A DNA stretch of 64,000 nt, from positions 17,980,001 through 18,044,000 of the forward strand of contig OU342631.1 in assembly GCA_910589415.1 (NCBI GenBank). The letters run 5' to 3'. The translations under genes were made by a program, and so were the position numbers. Source of the stretch: Malachius bipustulatus. Taxonomy: Eukaryota > Arthropoda > Insecta > Coleoptera > Melyridae. Shown here piece after piece: positions 45,061 through 57,905 of this stretch (positions are counted from its first letter, which is position 1; each line of letters starts with the position of its first letter). The notes below the pieces were generated by a model. The model was not told the DNA's origin. It was given only the letters and a program-made list of their open reading frames with translations, and made no database searches.

Positions 45061-47812
45061 CCGATTAGCTGAAAATGCACATGGGTAGTCTTAGGTACCC
45101 ATAGGCCAACTTTAGGGAAAAAAATCCTGTTGAATAGCGCAAATTGGATATAAAAAACTGCAGCGGTCTCCCTTTCAACTACAAAATTTTAAAACTGCTA
45201 TTAAAATTTTAAGCTACATTATATTAAGTCTCTATAAGTACCAATGCGAAATACCAAGAAAATATTTTAATAGAAATTCGTGTCTCAATAAGGTGCGTAT
45301 CCTAGCTAAAGTCGAACTGATATTCGCGAAAGGCTCGCGACAAGACATCTTGTGTCGGGTTTTCTCACCACCACAAAGGCATTATCACTTCAGATTTGGT
45401 ATATTATTCTCCAAAAATAAAAATAAAATCGGAATAATAATTATTAACCTTTATATCCCTTAATTAAGTAGAACACTAATGCATGTTAGAAAAACCTGTT
45501 GATTTATCAACTCAAAAAATAAACATAATTATCTGAGCTTGCATGATATACCATTTCAGTATCGATGTTTTAAAAAATCAACGATAAAGCCTCGCATGTC
45601 AATTCGTAATTTCCATGTACATACAATAATTATAATGTTCACATAAGGAAATGAAACTACGCTTCATTGCCGTATATACATATATACAACATCAATAAGG
45701 TCATAAAATTAAGTTTAAATAACATGAAGTAGACAATGTGGGTGAGTAGTAATAGAAAAGGGTGCGGTAAGAGGAGACAACATAAGGAAGGTACTGATAT
45801 TGAGGTCTGGTTGGGCTTTATGTGAATTGATGTTTGACGCCTGACTGGAGAATTGATGATGTCAATTCCCGTGGAATAGTCACCTCCAGGGGCCGCAAAC
45901 CTTCAACAGTTTGTTTACAGAACTTATCCATTCCCATCTATAGGACAACTTGGAACTTTACTTCAGGAAACATACATTATTACATTACACGTCACGGTTT
46001 TACGCAGGACTTGCAACTTTCTTTCGATTCAATTTGTATCAATAACGTTACGGATGTTTGTTTCGTTTGTCTGGAAGATAAACTTTTCTTCGGGAGTCTT
46101 TAATTTCTTACCAGGACTTGTTTTCTCATTTCCTTTTTATCTCTTGAACAATGGAAATGATGAATGAAAGTATCATTCTCCGCAATCGGGACGCTGGAAG
46201 GAATAATTATATTCTAGTTATAACTTTATTAGGAAACATAAACACCAATACAAGAGAGTTAAGTTGGTATGAGTTACTCTGGTGTAAAGTAAATATAAGC
46301 AAAAATGTACAAATTAATTGTTTACTGTAACAACTTGGAAACAAGACTGTGTTGACTTTGCTCTTATTTTATGAAATTAAATGAAATATCAGAATGAGAG
46401 ATGTTTCGGGTGCGAGGAGTGCGAACTGTTACTTCTAAAGTGTGTTAAAACTTCAAAGAGGATAAAAGAGAGTAAGGCATTTATTATTATCTAAATGTAA
46501 ATTCCATAATTTGAACTCAAACGGAATATTTTAATGTTATAATCGCTTTTGTTGAATAAATAACAAACTTCCATTTACTGTAATTACCAATTCAACTTTC
46601 TAAATAGATATTTGTTACCCTCTTAGCAGAAGCTCTTAATAAAAGTTAAGTACCTATACTCTTTTAATCTTTTAATAATTAAGCCTGTTTGTTTAAATTA
46701 AATACATCAAATAGCTTTCTTTTATATCATGTTGATGATAATCTGAGAGTTATTAAATTCTGGGAACGATTTGATGTAAAAGTACTCGTATATCAATCGA
46801 TATTTACTAGAAATTCTCTTTTCGTTGTTGTAAAAGTTCTCCAAATTAGAGAACCCCTTATTGAAACCAGGTAAAACAGTGCTATGGCTGATATTTATAA
46901 TAAGGGATAGGAAGGGTAGGATCCTTTCTTGCCGCTGTTGTGTTTAGAAGGGTGAATAGGACGTGTCTGGAAAGCTAACGAAGTGCGTTGCTTCTGATTA
47001 CCCCGGCGATATTGACTCTGCTCTGGAAGGCCTTCTCAGTTACTCTTATCGGCCTCGCTTCCTATCTTACGACTGTCATTTAATGCCACGAACATCAAGT
47101 GATTGCTCTTTATCAAGATGCTACCAATAGACCATTCCATCGTTACGGTTTACTTATACTTCTGGCTTCATTACTTGATTCCAACCATCCCAGAAAGTGC
47201 TGTATTTCTCTCAATATAGACGTTTGTGATACAGCTAAAATGTATCAAATGTTGGCCGATCAGTGTAACCAATTTAAGAAATCTCAATTAAGTAAGTATA
47301 TTAAGCAGGTGTAACAGATTAATTACGCCTACCTATAAATATTTCCTAATACGCGGTCGTTTCTAGAATATGATTTGATATGTTCAATCATTAAAGAAAT
47401 GATCGAAGAACGATGAGTAGCAGCCTCAACGAGACGACAGCCCAGCCTAGAACATATTACACAAAGGTGCGGGTAGAAAGGTATTTTATTTCATTCTAAT
47501 ACATTATAACTAGATAAACGCTTGGTTACCGTGTAATTATAAACATATTCAAAACTACCTTGGGACTGTTATGAATCCATAACTCCCTCTATTATTACTA
47601 TTTGTTTAATTCTAGTAACCATTGGATGTTGGTTTTGTTATTGCATTGTTGGTTGAATATTTGGATTTCATATGTCATTTTCTACAAACTTTTCAGTTGA
47701 TATATCCATGGTAATCAATAATCATGCTTATTCAATTATTAAAAACATTCGTTTAATTTTAAAAACCAACAGATTTCGTTTCTATATTTCATTTTCTATG
47801 AAATAAAATAGA
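45061..47812. other. Intergenic stretch, no supported gene
   Basis: AT-rich sequence. The frame at 47099-47314 plus (71 codons; contains TNRPFHRYGLLILLASLLDS) reads like plausible protein but matches nothing I know and lacks context. The frame at 45834-46103 (89 codons) is likewise unassigned. No remaining exons of transporter copy 4 were found here. Confidence 0.35.
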
Positions 47813-47943
47813 TTATGTATCACGGGAGTTATTGGATGTTAATAACCTCGGGCAACTTAACAATCCCTCGGGACTAACGTCCCTCGGGATTGCAATATGT
47901 TGCCCTCGATAATTAACATCCTCATAACTCCCTTGATACATAA
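47813..47943. repeat. 131-bp hairpin with CCCTCGGG repeats
   Basis: TTATGTATCACGGGAGTTAT at 47813 is mirrored by the arm ending GATACATAA at 47943. The loop side contains repeated (C)CCTCGGG units (about 47847-47888). It is a compact palindromic MITE, similar in layout to the hairpin at 37189-37323. Confidence 0.65.
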
Positions 47944-48254
47944 ATAACTATTTGACTATTGGGTGTTGACAGACTATTTGACAGTCAACGTTCGATATCT
48001 CCGCGCTTCATAGGGATTCCCCTGCAGTTTGCATTTTCAATTTAAAGCCGGTGTTATTGCTATCAATATTGGTTGTCATGGTTTCCTCTAAAAGTGACAC
48101 AATCGTCAGATGGGTTCTGATAATGCAGAAACTAAATGAAACCGAACATACCATTTAGAATGATGCGAGTCGTCCTGGGGTGATATAAATTTTGACATGA
48201 AGAAACATAAAGAGACGCATTAACGACGCGTCTTCCATATTGCAAAATTGGAAA

Positions 48255-48345
48255 AAAAGACGCTTGGTTCCAGCAGGATGGTGCCATAGTGCGCACAGCC
48301 AGAGGCTTCTTTACAAATTTGAATTTTTTAGATTTGTTGAGCTTT
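48255..48345 (+). pseudogene. Mariner-like transposase fragment
   Basis: The frame reads AWFQQDGAIVRTARGFF (from about 48264), the conserved block around the second catalytic Asp (usually W-QQDGA-HTA). Neighbouring sequence has decayed beyond recognition. Confidence 0.55.
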
Positions 48346-51300
48346 TCATGTCAAGTTGAGATTTTATTGTCATTTGACGCTATCATTGTGCTGCATTTTT
48401 TTATTTTTTTTTTGATATACAAAATAAAATCAATAGATACGGACACGAGTCGTTCGAAAATTGACTATCAAGAGCAGAAACTATCCAGTGTTATGTTAAA
48501 ACGAACTAACTTAATATACTTCCTTCTCTTAATCTTTCCTTGGTCACAAATTATTTCCATTGTAAATTCTCCCCGCTGACGTAATTTCTTATATTTTTCT
48601 AAATTATGGCTGTTTTCGGGTAATTTATTAGCTATTTGTCTCTCCTTTGGCCTGTTTCAAACTACCATTATTCTCCCGAGTCTGTTTAAATCTACAACGG
48701 CAGAGTCTCGCTTGTGTTCTTTTCGATTGCATTATAACTGCACTAATAACTTTTTTAATCAAACTTGAATTATTCCCAGTCCCAGTTGTCATTTCATTTC
48801 ACGACACCAGGGAGGTGCATAGGTGAATAGGTGAGACTACATCATCCATTACCAAAGTTTAGTCTGTTTTGTTCTCTGCATATAACTTCAGGATTGCCGA
48901 GCAAGTTGGGTATAATTAAATCATTTCCAAGTCTATAATCACACCTTAGTTTGATCCCATCCCATCCCTTGTGCACAACCGCAAGATAATATATCTGCGG
49001 TAATGGGCTACACCAGGTGGGACGAATTGAACAGAACTATATCTGCATATTGTCCTAAGAGCAGGTGACGTTTAGCACACTAACATAATAAACTGCCGGA
49101 GTGTATCACAATTAGAATTGTACAAGCATACAAAGACAGTGTGAATTATACTCTTGTAGCGCAGTTCGAGAATATAATCCCTTGTCCTGTCAGAGAGGAT
49201 TTCCAAACAATTGAATAAGCAACTTGTAGACAGAATAATGTACAAGTTCGAGGTGTTTCATATTATAATATGTACTTACTTTATAACTCGTTCAGAAAGT
49301 TTTTATGTATGGCCCAAATTAACATTAACGATAGAGGAGTTGGAGAAACAGCATTGCAACTAGTGGAGTTAATGGAGCGAAACGAATTTGGATCATTACA
49401 AACTTCCCTGATTGAAGTAAATCGTTGTTTTTATCAAGGAAAAATTACACCAGAAAGTACTGTTATCGTTTGGGTAATCAACATGCAACAGTAATCGATA
49501 ATGAATTGATATTAAAATACAACATACTCCATTTTAAGGAATAAGAATCTTTATGGAACTTTCAACTTGAAAAGCTAATAGCAACTTACATAACAGGTGT
49601 TTATGTGGTGGGAAATATTAAAGTTTAATTTAATGTTGAAATTTTAAAATTCGGGAGAACAAATAAATGTCTTTAATAAATATTCGAAATTACAAATAAT
49701 GCAAAAATGAAATATACCTAAGCGACTGTGGCTTTACATTTACAAATTGAACAATAGTTTACTTGTTTATGTTGTAACAAAAGTTTAATATAAATTGATG
49801 AAAATTGTTTAATAGTTTACAACCGTGTAATAGGTTCAACTTGTTGAGCTTCGGAACAGTAGTAGAGTAGTAGAGTATAAAATGGCAGATGGCTCCTCAA
49901 CCGGCAAACCTGCTCCAGGCCGACGAATCCTTCCCCTCAGAAAAAGGTCAATCAGCTCTCAGGGTAAGGCTATAGAATCACAGTTCAATCACTGAATGTT
50001 CAACACTAAAGCAACAGAAGCGAATCGGTTTCCGCACGGGAATTTTAAAGTCCAACTTGACATAATAATTAAAATGAATACGCACACATGTGTACAATAA
50101 AGGAATTTGTAATTGTAATTGTAAAGAGGTCGAGGATAATAAAAATAGAGTGTCCGTGCGTATATACCCACTAACAATATTTTTATGACATAGGACAATT
50201 CTAGAAACTAGAAATACAAATATCAACAAGAGAGCAATTTTTAGTCAGAAACGTCGTGATTCCTTGATGACATTCCTGCTGATAATCATTTCGGAAAACT
50301 AAGGAAACGACCCGTGGCGGTGATCCAGATGAACATATTATTTCTGAAATAAATAGTTCCCGGCTCTAGCCCTGTTCACTTTCAACTTTCATAACTTTTT
50401 GAGATGGTAGGATTATTTCAACTATAATGCTCCCTACAGCCTAACAGGAACAAGAGTAAGTAGGTACAATGCTTAAGTCCTTATAGTTGCCGATTTTAAA
50501 TGACTCAAACGTTCATCAAAAATGATATTAGATATTAAAAAAAGTGCCATGGAAATCTTCAAATTCGTTTTGGAAGGTAGGTATCAGAAGAAGAAACTAC
50601 CTACTACTCGCATTTTCTGTTCTGTAAACTGTTCATAGTTAATTGGTAACATTTTGGCGACATTGTTTTGAAATAACCCAGGAGTAATCTAATCTTCGTT
50701 TATGCACAATCAAAGAAAAAAATAACTACGAGTTTTATGGGAACTACATCTGAGTTAGACATAGATTTACCCCCATGCGAGTTTATTTTTTGCAAACTTC
50801 AAAAAATAGCTTAAGGGTAAGCAATCTTCGAATAATAACGCAGTTACCGAAGCAGTTATTCCGTAGGGCTCAATAAATCGGTCTATCATACAGACATAAT
50901 GTTTCTAGAGCATTGTTGGAAGAAATGTATCGAACCATGTAATTTGGAAACGCCACTCAATAATCATAAAGCATTCAAGAACATCCACAGAAATGTTCTC
51001 ATTTATTTTCATAACCAAACTAATTGTTATAGCTTAGAGCAATGCTAATTTTCAGGCCATTTATTCTTTTACATTGACTTTTAGGCAATATCCTTGTCGT
51101 CATTTCTCTCAGAAATATATAAAGGAAGTAAGAATAACTCTATGGTAATAATCATAAGAATCTCATCATCAAGCCTATCTACCATTATACAAGGTATTCC
51201 TTAATACCAGGTATATATGAAAGGTGGTAATTTTTCTTATTTTATGCCTAATAAAAGTTCATAAAAATCGTAGGCCAGCAAACTTCACCGATCTACATAT

Positions 51301-54183
51301 AGGGAGTTCAAATTTGAAGATTTTTTTTACAGCTCCTTGCTGCGGTTAGGCAAACTTTAGTCAAACAGCTTTTTTTTTTAACATTTTAAGTGAATTTCGT
51401 CAAAATTTCGTCAAAATTTCGTCCAAAATTGTTTATCTTTTTCTAGAAAACGGTTACAGAGACAAAAAAAAAATATAGGAGACCAAAACGTTTCTAAATA
51501 AAACAGAAAATTAATTTTGTATTTTAAAATCTACCAGCGTCGCATCGCAAAATTCAGAAATTCATGGGAAAAAATTATCTCAAATTTTAGCAGTCACAAG
51601 AATCCAGGAATGAGTTTATTAAAGCTTGAGCATGAATTACGTAAGAATCCACTTATTCAAGAAGTGTCTAATTATTGCTCTTTGTCCGCAAGCTCTCTTT
51701 TAAGCGAAAAGTTTCTTACAAGAATTTCTCTTGTACTTGAGGACCAGGTAGTGAGTAGCAATTTTTTGCGCAAAGATCAGACCTAAAGATGTTGCCATAT
51801 TTACAGTGTCAAGTTAGAAGTAAGTGGCGACGGAAAAATACATGATAATTATTAATAGTTGGAGCATACTTGAACTCTTGATAAGTTTTAAGTCAAAAGC
51901 GTTATTAGAAACAATATCTTGGTTAAATTTTTAAGGCCCTAGGCACGCATTACTTCATAAGAATGTCCAACCAGAACTAATAAGAAAGTTACGAGCCTCT
52001 AAAATTTAAATAGAATAAATTCTTATAACAACGTTCCCAAAGTTTGAGAACACGTAACCCGAACATCCAGAGTAAAGTTAATCCCAAATTTGCGCACAAA
52101 GCTCCGCTCCATATTGCGAAAACTTGTCCAACTTTTGAAATTAAAATCCAACTTAACGAACAATTCAAAAACAATAGAAAAAAACCTAATGAATTTAGCT
52201 TTTAAGTTAAAATATATTGTAATTGAAGCTACCGTCCTCGCAGAACAATGCCCTGCAATGAATCAGTGGATAGGATAATTTATATTACCATCCCTTCTCT
52301 CTTCTGACCCCTTCCAGTTGCCCTTGCAACCTTCTGTGATGACAAGAGAGGCTTTAGATGAACAAAAACACGCTCCAGAATTTGCGAAATGCCAGCGTGA
52401 CCTCAAATTATTTACAGGAGAACACTGACGAGAGGAAGTATAAGCTAAGTTCACGAACAAGAATGCCGTCGTCAACGCAGCAACAGGGGAAGATCTTCAC
52501 GAATTCGTGTAATTAAAAAAATGTTTTATTTTCATAATTGGACAAAAGCTCTGTTACATTCTCGTTATCTTAATGTATTTCCAGTCCATTTCAATGTTTT
52601 CAGATTCTACACGTGTCCTGGAGCAGGGGGTACGTAATTTATTTCCCCCGAAGCCATCCTGTTTTCATTAAAGGGTTGGCGGGTTTTGTAAAATGAGCTA
52701 TTTTGCATTCGGAAAACCTTCGATCTGATTCCTGCTCATTGTTATATTATTAACTGGGCCATCTGGATCAAGTAAGTGAAGTTTTAATGAAAATATAATA
52801 TTGTTTTGTAAAACTTTTTGACCCCGGAGACTTTAATTATCTCTTGTTGTTGATGTTTTCCATGCGTATTCATATAAATTTCGAAACGAGATAGGAATTT
52901 TTTACGATCTCTTTATCGAGGGTGCGTTTTTATGTATATTTTGATTGAGCTCGGGTTGTAATAATAATAATAATAACAATAAAATCTAATAATTATGTTA
53001 AAATATCAGTTTGTAGATATGGAAACTGGCTGGAGAAATAAAATTCATCAGAAGAGAGTGAGAAAGCAAACAGTAAAACAATTACTATTGAATTTAACGC
53101 ATGAAAAGGTAAAGGGTTCTTTTAACAATATTAACTTTCCGAAATTTGCAGAGTAAATTCCAACAAATGACTATTCCGGTTGATATATTCCGCATCTTTG
53201 TAAGCATCAGTCTAACTCCTGACGGGATGTTTACTTACTGATTTCTATTTACCTTACTCGCACACCTGTTGATTAATTCTAATCTAAGTCCTAAATGCTT
53301 CCACCCGACTATTATATTACATACTTACTCCATGAGAATATTACTAACTGCGCACTAATCTCAAGCTAAAATAATTAAGACGTTATCACAGAACCAACTA
53401 AAGGAGCGCATGTAAGCTGTGGATTAAAATACGGAGCACCACTTTATATAATTAACTTCGTCCATGCAATAATATCCGAAGCCTGACGCAGATATGCCCA
53501 AAAAGGAAGGAATAAAATACTCACATATCTCACCCTGCTAACCGGAAATATCCTTTTAAGATCTGGTCATTTCGCTGAACTTACAAAAATGTTTCGAAAC
53601 GGGAATAAAAAAATGCGTCCATCTGAATAATAAATGGCAAAGACTCACATATTTAGGGATCACGTAGCTGGGCCATTATATTTCTGGAGAGGCTCGTTGA
53701 CAATAATTTGACTGCTACTGGTTCGGAATGTGCACGGATGACAAATCCGGGAGTTTTGTCTGTTTGGTCTCGCCTCTGGTAGTCCAGAGGATCCGGTTGA
53801 TGTGAATTCTGCCATTTCAGCTACGAGACCCGCATCCATCTTCAAGAGGGTGCTGAGTTCGTGCTATAGCGAGCTGAAATATAAGGGTTGTAGGAGGATA
53901 TAACGTATCGTATCATGCATCCCCTTAACTCCTCCTGCCAACCATATAGAATATAGAAAAGAACTTTGATACGTATTGTCTCTACCCGTGGAAATGACAC
54001 TTGAACGATTCTTTATTAAATATTTCGGCTCGACTGCTGGTTGGAAGATCATTCGCATTGATTCTACTTCAAATACTTCAAGTAAACTGTTCTGTTTTAC
54101 TTCCAAGAGCGGCTTCTCGAGACTAATCTATTTCATATATACAATTCGACAGTGTTGAGCACCGTTGTCGGTTCTTCCGATTA
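48346..54183. other. Long AT-rich intergenic stretch
   Basis: No confident gene. A 12-bp tandem repeat (AAATTTCGTCAA type, about three units) lies at about 51393-51432, and an (ATA)n microsatellite at about 52960-52985. Short frames at 48289-48579, 49270-49494, 49978-50229, 52090-52278 and 53660-54106 show no motif. A possible exon at 51536-51747 is listed separately. Confidence 0.35.
51536..51747 (+). other. Possible orphan exon
   Basis: An open stretch between a CTACCAG acceptor and a GACCAG-GTAGTG donor reads about 70 residues of charged, helix-prone protein (for example LLKLEHELRKNPLIQEVS). Composition looks more coding-like than its surroundings, but I find no family match and no partner exon. 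It could equally be a chance frame. Confidence 0.2.
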
Positions 54184-54700
54184 TTGTTTTGTTTATTTTT
54201 TAAACTTCTTGCACAGCAAGCATTTCTTCGGACTCAGTTTGAGATACGCATTCCGTATTCTGCTGAATACTTCTTGAAGATTTGCCAGATGGTCTTCAAA
54301 GCTTCGGCCTATCACCATTACGTCATCCAGATAGACCAAGCACGTCGGCCAAGTCAATCGATGGAGGCAAAACGCACTTCGTCAAGAGTTCAAAAAAAGC
54401 AGTTGCAATGCAAAATGCAAATTGCATAACGGTAAATTGGTACAGACCGCTTCTTCAAGAGAATCGAAAACCAAGGGGAGCCGTCTAGATTATTTAGTGT
54501 ATCGTTGATCCGGGGCAGCGGGTAGCTATCCTTTTTAGTCACATCATTTTCTGTAGAGTCGACGCAGAAACGTATTGAGTCTTCCTTCATGTCTAAAACC
54601 ACCCATGATGATCATGATGACGTTGATTCTTCTACAACTCCCTCTTGTAACATTCTCTTTAGTATTTTCGACGGTTTTTCGTGTCTGGCAAATGGTGTAT
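54184..54700 (-). pseudogene. Ty3/gypsy-type pol fragment (reverse transcriptase), broken
   Basis: On the minus strand the usual order of a Ty3/gypsy RT is visible in pieces: RHEKPSKILKRMLQEGVVEE (about 54675-54620), then after a frame break DVTKKDSYPLPRINDTLNNL (about 54540-54480), and finally CLVYLDDVMVIGRSFEDHL (about 54345-54290) with the catalytic YLDD, followed by RNAYLKLSPKKC. At least two frame shifts and a deletion between the fingers and palm separate the pieces. No LTRs, protease or integrase were recognised nearby. Confidence 0.8.
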
Positions 54701-56035
54701 CTGAATGTAAGAAACCTGCATGAAACAAATCCCTTTCTTATTGATTGATTCAATTATAAATGTGCTTCCTGAAATAATGCAAATTTTCTGATTACTATTT
54801 TCATACCTGCTTTGAAAATTTGAATTCGTGCCAAAAAATGGATTGAACTAAAGCAATAGAATAGATAGTAGAAACTTACACACATTTCTGTGTAAATAAC
54901 GGAGTGTTTGATGTAAAGTCATTTAGGTTTGGATTTCTCACCAATTTTCGAGCCAATAAATGATGTATAGTAATTTAACCGCTAAAAGTAGTAATTGCCG
55001 TTTTTGCTCGAATAACGCAAGTGCCAACTACGTCATTTAAACTGATTATTGAGCCATCGAGACACTCCATTTCTGACCACCAGTTGAATCGTTACTCCAT
55101 TCATTCATGACATGTACCCCAGGCTATCTATTTCCTTTCCCTATCGACCCCTTCTTTTACCCTTCCCTGTCTAAATATTCAAAGCACGATAGAATAACCC
55201 TGCTGGATGTTCAAATTACATCACCCTCTACGTCACCCAAACCTCTCTAGTTAGTTTATGACCCTTTCACTTCAGTCCTGAGCGCTTCATATTCAATCAC
55301 ACTTGACTGAAGGTGATCGTATTCATATAAAACCTTCTATTTTAGGTCGTCTTTGTCTTTTCTAAGCAATTTATTCATGTCTCCTTAGAATTCTTATGAT
55401 ACCATTCGTAACTTGGTTACCTGCATATCGGTTAACTATACCATTCACAGACCTTTATAAAATGCTTGACCTAAATCCGCGAACTGAAAGTATTAAGTAA
55501 GTAACTTGCCATCAGAGGCTGGAAACTCGAGAAACTGATTAGAACTGAATCGACAACTGATGAATTAAATCGCGGAAGAATTCCTCAATGTAAATACAAT
55601 ACTCGGAGCAACCAACGGCGTATAAACGCAGGTTTTCATCCCCTTGGTATGTGGAGTGGAGGGGTGCGTCAGTGCCACCTGTGACTCCTGAGAAAGGAGG
55701 CGGAAGCGAGATTGATGACCCTCGCTGGGGCCGGATGGGGTGGGTCTTGGAAGGGTTGGAACCTTGGGAATTAAAGCTACGTCCACATCTTTGAAGTAGG
55801 GAGACACGTTTTTTGTTTAATCACATCTCATTGTTTTTTCATCCAGTTGATATGATTTTTTGAGCGAAAGTGAAAAAAATTACTTTACTTGGAGGTCTCA
55901 ATTTCGTTAATTTTAGTTCATAGTTAGCTATGTACCCTTACGCATAGTTAATTATGCGATAATCAATGTGGATATTTAACTACTTAGTTTAATTGGAATT
56001 AAAATCCAGGTCAAGTCTGGTGACATGTACTTAAC
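54701..56035. other. Intergenic stretch, no supported gene
   Basis: AT-rich with no visible motif. The minus-strand frame at 55565-55807 is short and unassigned. Confidence 0.35.
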
Positions 56036-56188
56036 GATGGCTTTAGAGTGACTTATAATCTTTGCGTGTTGTGTGATTAACTATCGAACGTCCGGAGCAG
56101 TGAACGGACATGTCACCGCCTCCTGTCACTTTCACTGCTCCTCTTGTAGGTACTTCAATTGGTCTTTTATTCTCAGAGTTTCCAATCA
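56036..56188. repeat. Direct repeat, copy A
   Basis: GATGGCTTTAGAGTGACTTA through GTGATTAACTATCGAACGTC, GGAGCAGTGAACGGACATGT and TTGGTCTTTT recurs in the same orientation about 485 bp downstream. No coding frame is shared by the two copies. Confidence 0.6.
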
Positions 56189-56519
56189 AATTCCAAGTCG
56201 TTCATCTTCTAATAGTGACAAAAAAGTCACAGGATGTATGTTCATGGCGGGGTTTCAAATTCTGGTTTGTTAGTGAAGCTTCTAAAGCATTTAATTAATG
56301 TGGTTGTGCATAGCTTTAGCATATCCAAATTACGTTTTCATTTAAATCTAACGTAATTTATATGGTTTGCTGATGTCGCTGCTAAACCAATTAAACTATT
56401 CTAATTTAGCTTCCAGTTATTACGCGAGGCATGCTCATAATATGTAAATAACAATGCTCGATTATTTCTACATTTCTTGCGATTATCTGCGACTCAATAA
56501 TTTAAGTCGATAGATGTGA

Positions 56520-56675
56520 CGATGGCTTAAGGGTTGACTTAAAAGTATTGCGTGTTTTGTGATTAACTATCGCGCGTCCGGAGCAGTGAAAGGACGTGTC
56601 GCCTACTCCTGTCGCTTTCGATCTTTCATTTACCGTGTAGATGTATTGGTCTTTTCGCCTTGGAATTCCAGATGA
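56520..56675. repeat. Direct repeat, copy B
   Basis: Second copy of the 56036-56188 repeat: GATGGCTTAAGGGTTGACTT, GTGATTAACTATCGCGCGTC, GGAGCAGTGAAAGGACGTGT and TTGGTCTTTTCG. The copies differ by substitutions and small indels. Confidence 0.6.
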
Positions 56676-56948
56676 ACTCGAGTCTTCTACCCAGAAATAT
56701 CCGTAGGGATAATTACGCTATTAGCTTGAATTAATTTCGCTGTGTTATTATGAATTTAGAAGATGGAGAACGGGCAATAATTGAATAGAAAGGGTTGGAT
56801 CTATGATATAATGGAGGTACCTACCAAGAAACGGTTAAGTTGAGGTAGCTAATCAGGGGATGCTAAATTGATATCTTCTACTAGACTAGGATATTCCACT
56901 AGAACTATTCCGTTTATTCCCGATTTTCAATAAAAAAATTACCTTCTC

Positions 56949-57292
56949 GGCATCCTACGTCAAAGCAAGGTCATACAAAATTAATGTTCCAGATACTGGA
57001 ATTGATGTGCTAATTATTATGTGTGCAATTAATAAATTTTGTGCTTTCTTAGTTTTCTCAAAAACTAACATTTTCAAATGATCCGCTAACATATAACGTC
57101 ACGCTAGCAGCGCTTGAATGTGCAATAAATTCAAATACTTGAATTTTGTGCTCTTTTAGAGAACATTTTCCAATGAGAAAACTTAAAGAACAAAAATTTT
57201 GGATTGCACACATAATTAGCACATCAATAGCACATAATTCCAGAATCTGAAATAATAATTTTGGATGACCTTGCTCCGCTAGGATTACGGAT
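56949..57292. repeat. 344-bp foldback element
   Basis: The left arm (AGCAAGGTCATACAAAATTA, then GATGTGCTAATTATTATGTG) is mirrored on the right (CACATAATTAGCACATC, then TTTTGGATGACCTTGCT). The arms are about 120 bp each around a centre near 57120. It is non-coding, and the minus-strand frame at 57058-57327 is a by-product. Confidence 0.65.
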
Positions 57293-57339
57293 GTAAAATC
57301 ATTACGAGAAGCTTCAATAGAAAACACCCGGAAATGCAG

Positions 57340-57905
57340 AATTCAGGATTTAATTTCGGCTATGGCTCGTGCAGTATGTGCCGTTGCTCAATCCTGTTGG
57401 AGCCACATGTTCTCCACAGAGGAAGGCTCTGTAGCGCTCGCCGTCCACAGTAGTCGTTTGATCCGCGGTGTTTTGGAAAAAATAAGGTCCTATGACGCCT
57501 CCAGCGTAAACAGCTCACTATGCAGTAACTTTGAGCGGCTGTAATGGCTCTTCGAATGTTATACTTTGATTTTAGGTGCAAAGATGGAAATGGGCCTCAT
57601 CGTCCATGATAATTTTCGATGATAAGTTGTCTTCCTCATGGTTGATCAATAGCTAACAGCTACTGCACTGTCTGCTCTTTTGAGAAGTCTTTCAACAGAA
57701 TTCTCTGTAAAGATCGCCGATTGATGCCCAATCGCGTGGCAGGTCGTCAGGTCGAAACTCAGCTGTCCTGTGCTACATCTTCAGCCACAGACTTGGCAGC
57801 ATCTCGTGTGGACCCTTGTTCTTCAAGGCGAGCGGCTAAACGCCGTGGTTTTTGACTGTTTGCCTGATTGGTGTTGGGCGACCTGGAAATCTGCTCCGAA
57901 AGCCC
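57340..57905 (-). pseudogene. Degenerate mariner-like transposase
   Basis: Minus-strand pieces in the usual order: an N-terminal repeat-like region (ARRLEEQGSTRDAAKSVAED, about 57845-57785; RPATRLGINRRSLQRILL, about 57745-57695), then MDDEAHFHL with the first catalytic Asp (about 57610), and ENMWLQQD-stop-ATAHTARAI (about 57415-57360) with the second. Several stops and frame breaks intervene. The terminal inverted repeats were not found. Confidence 0.7.
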
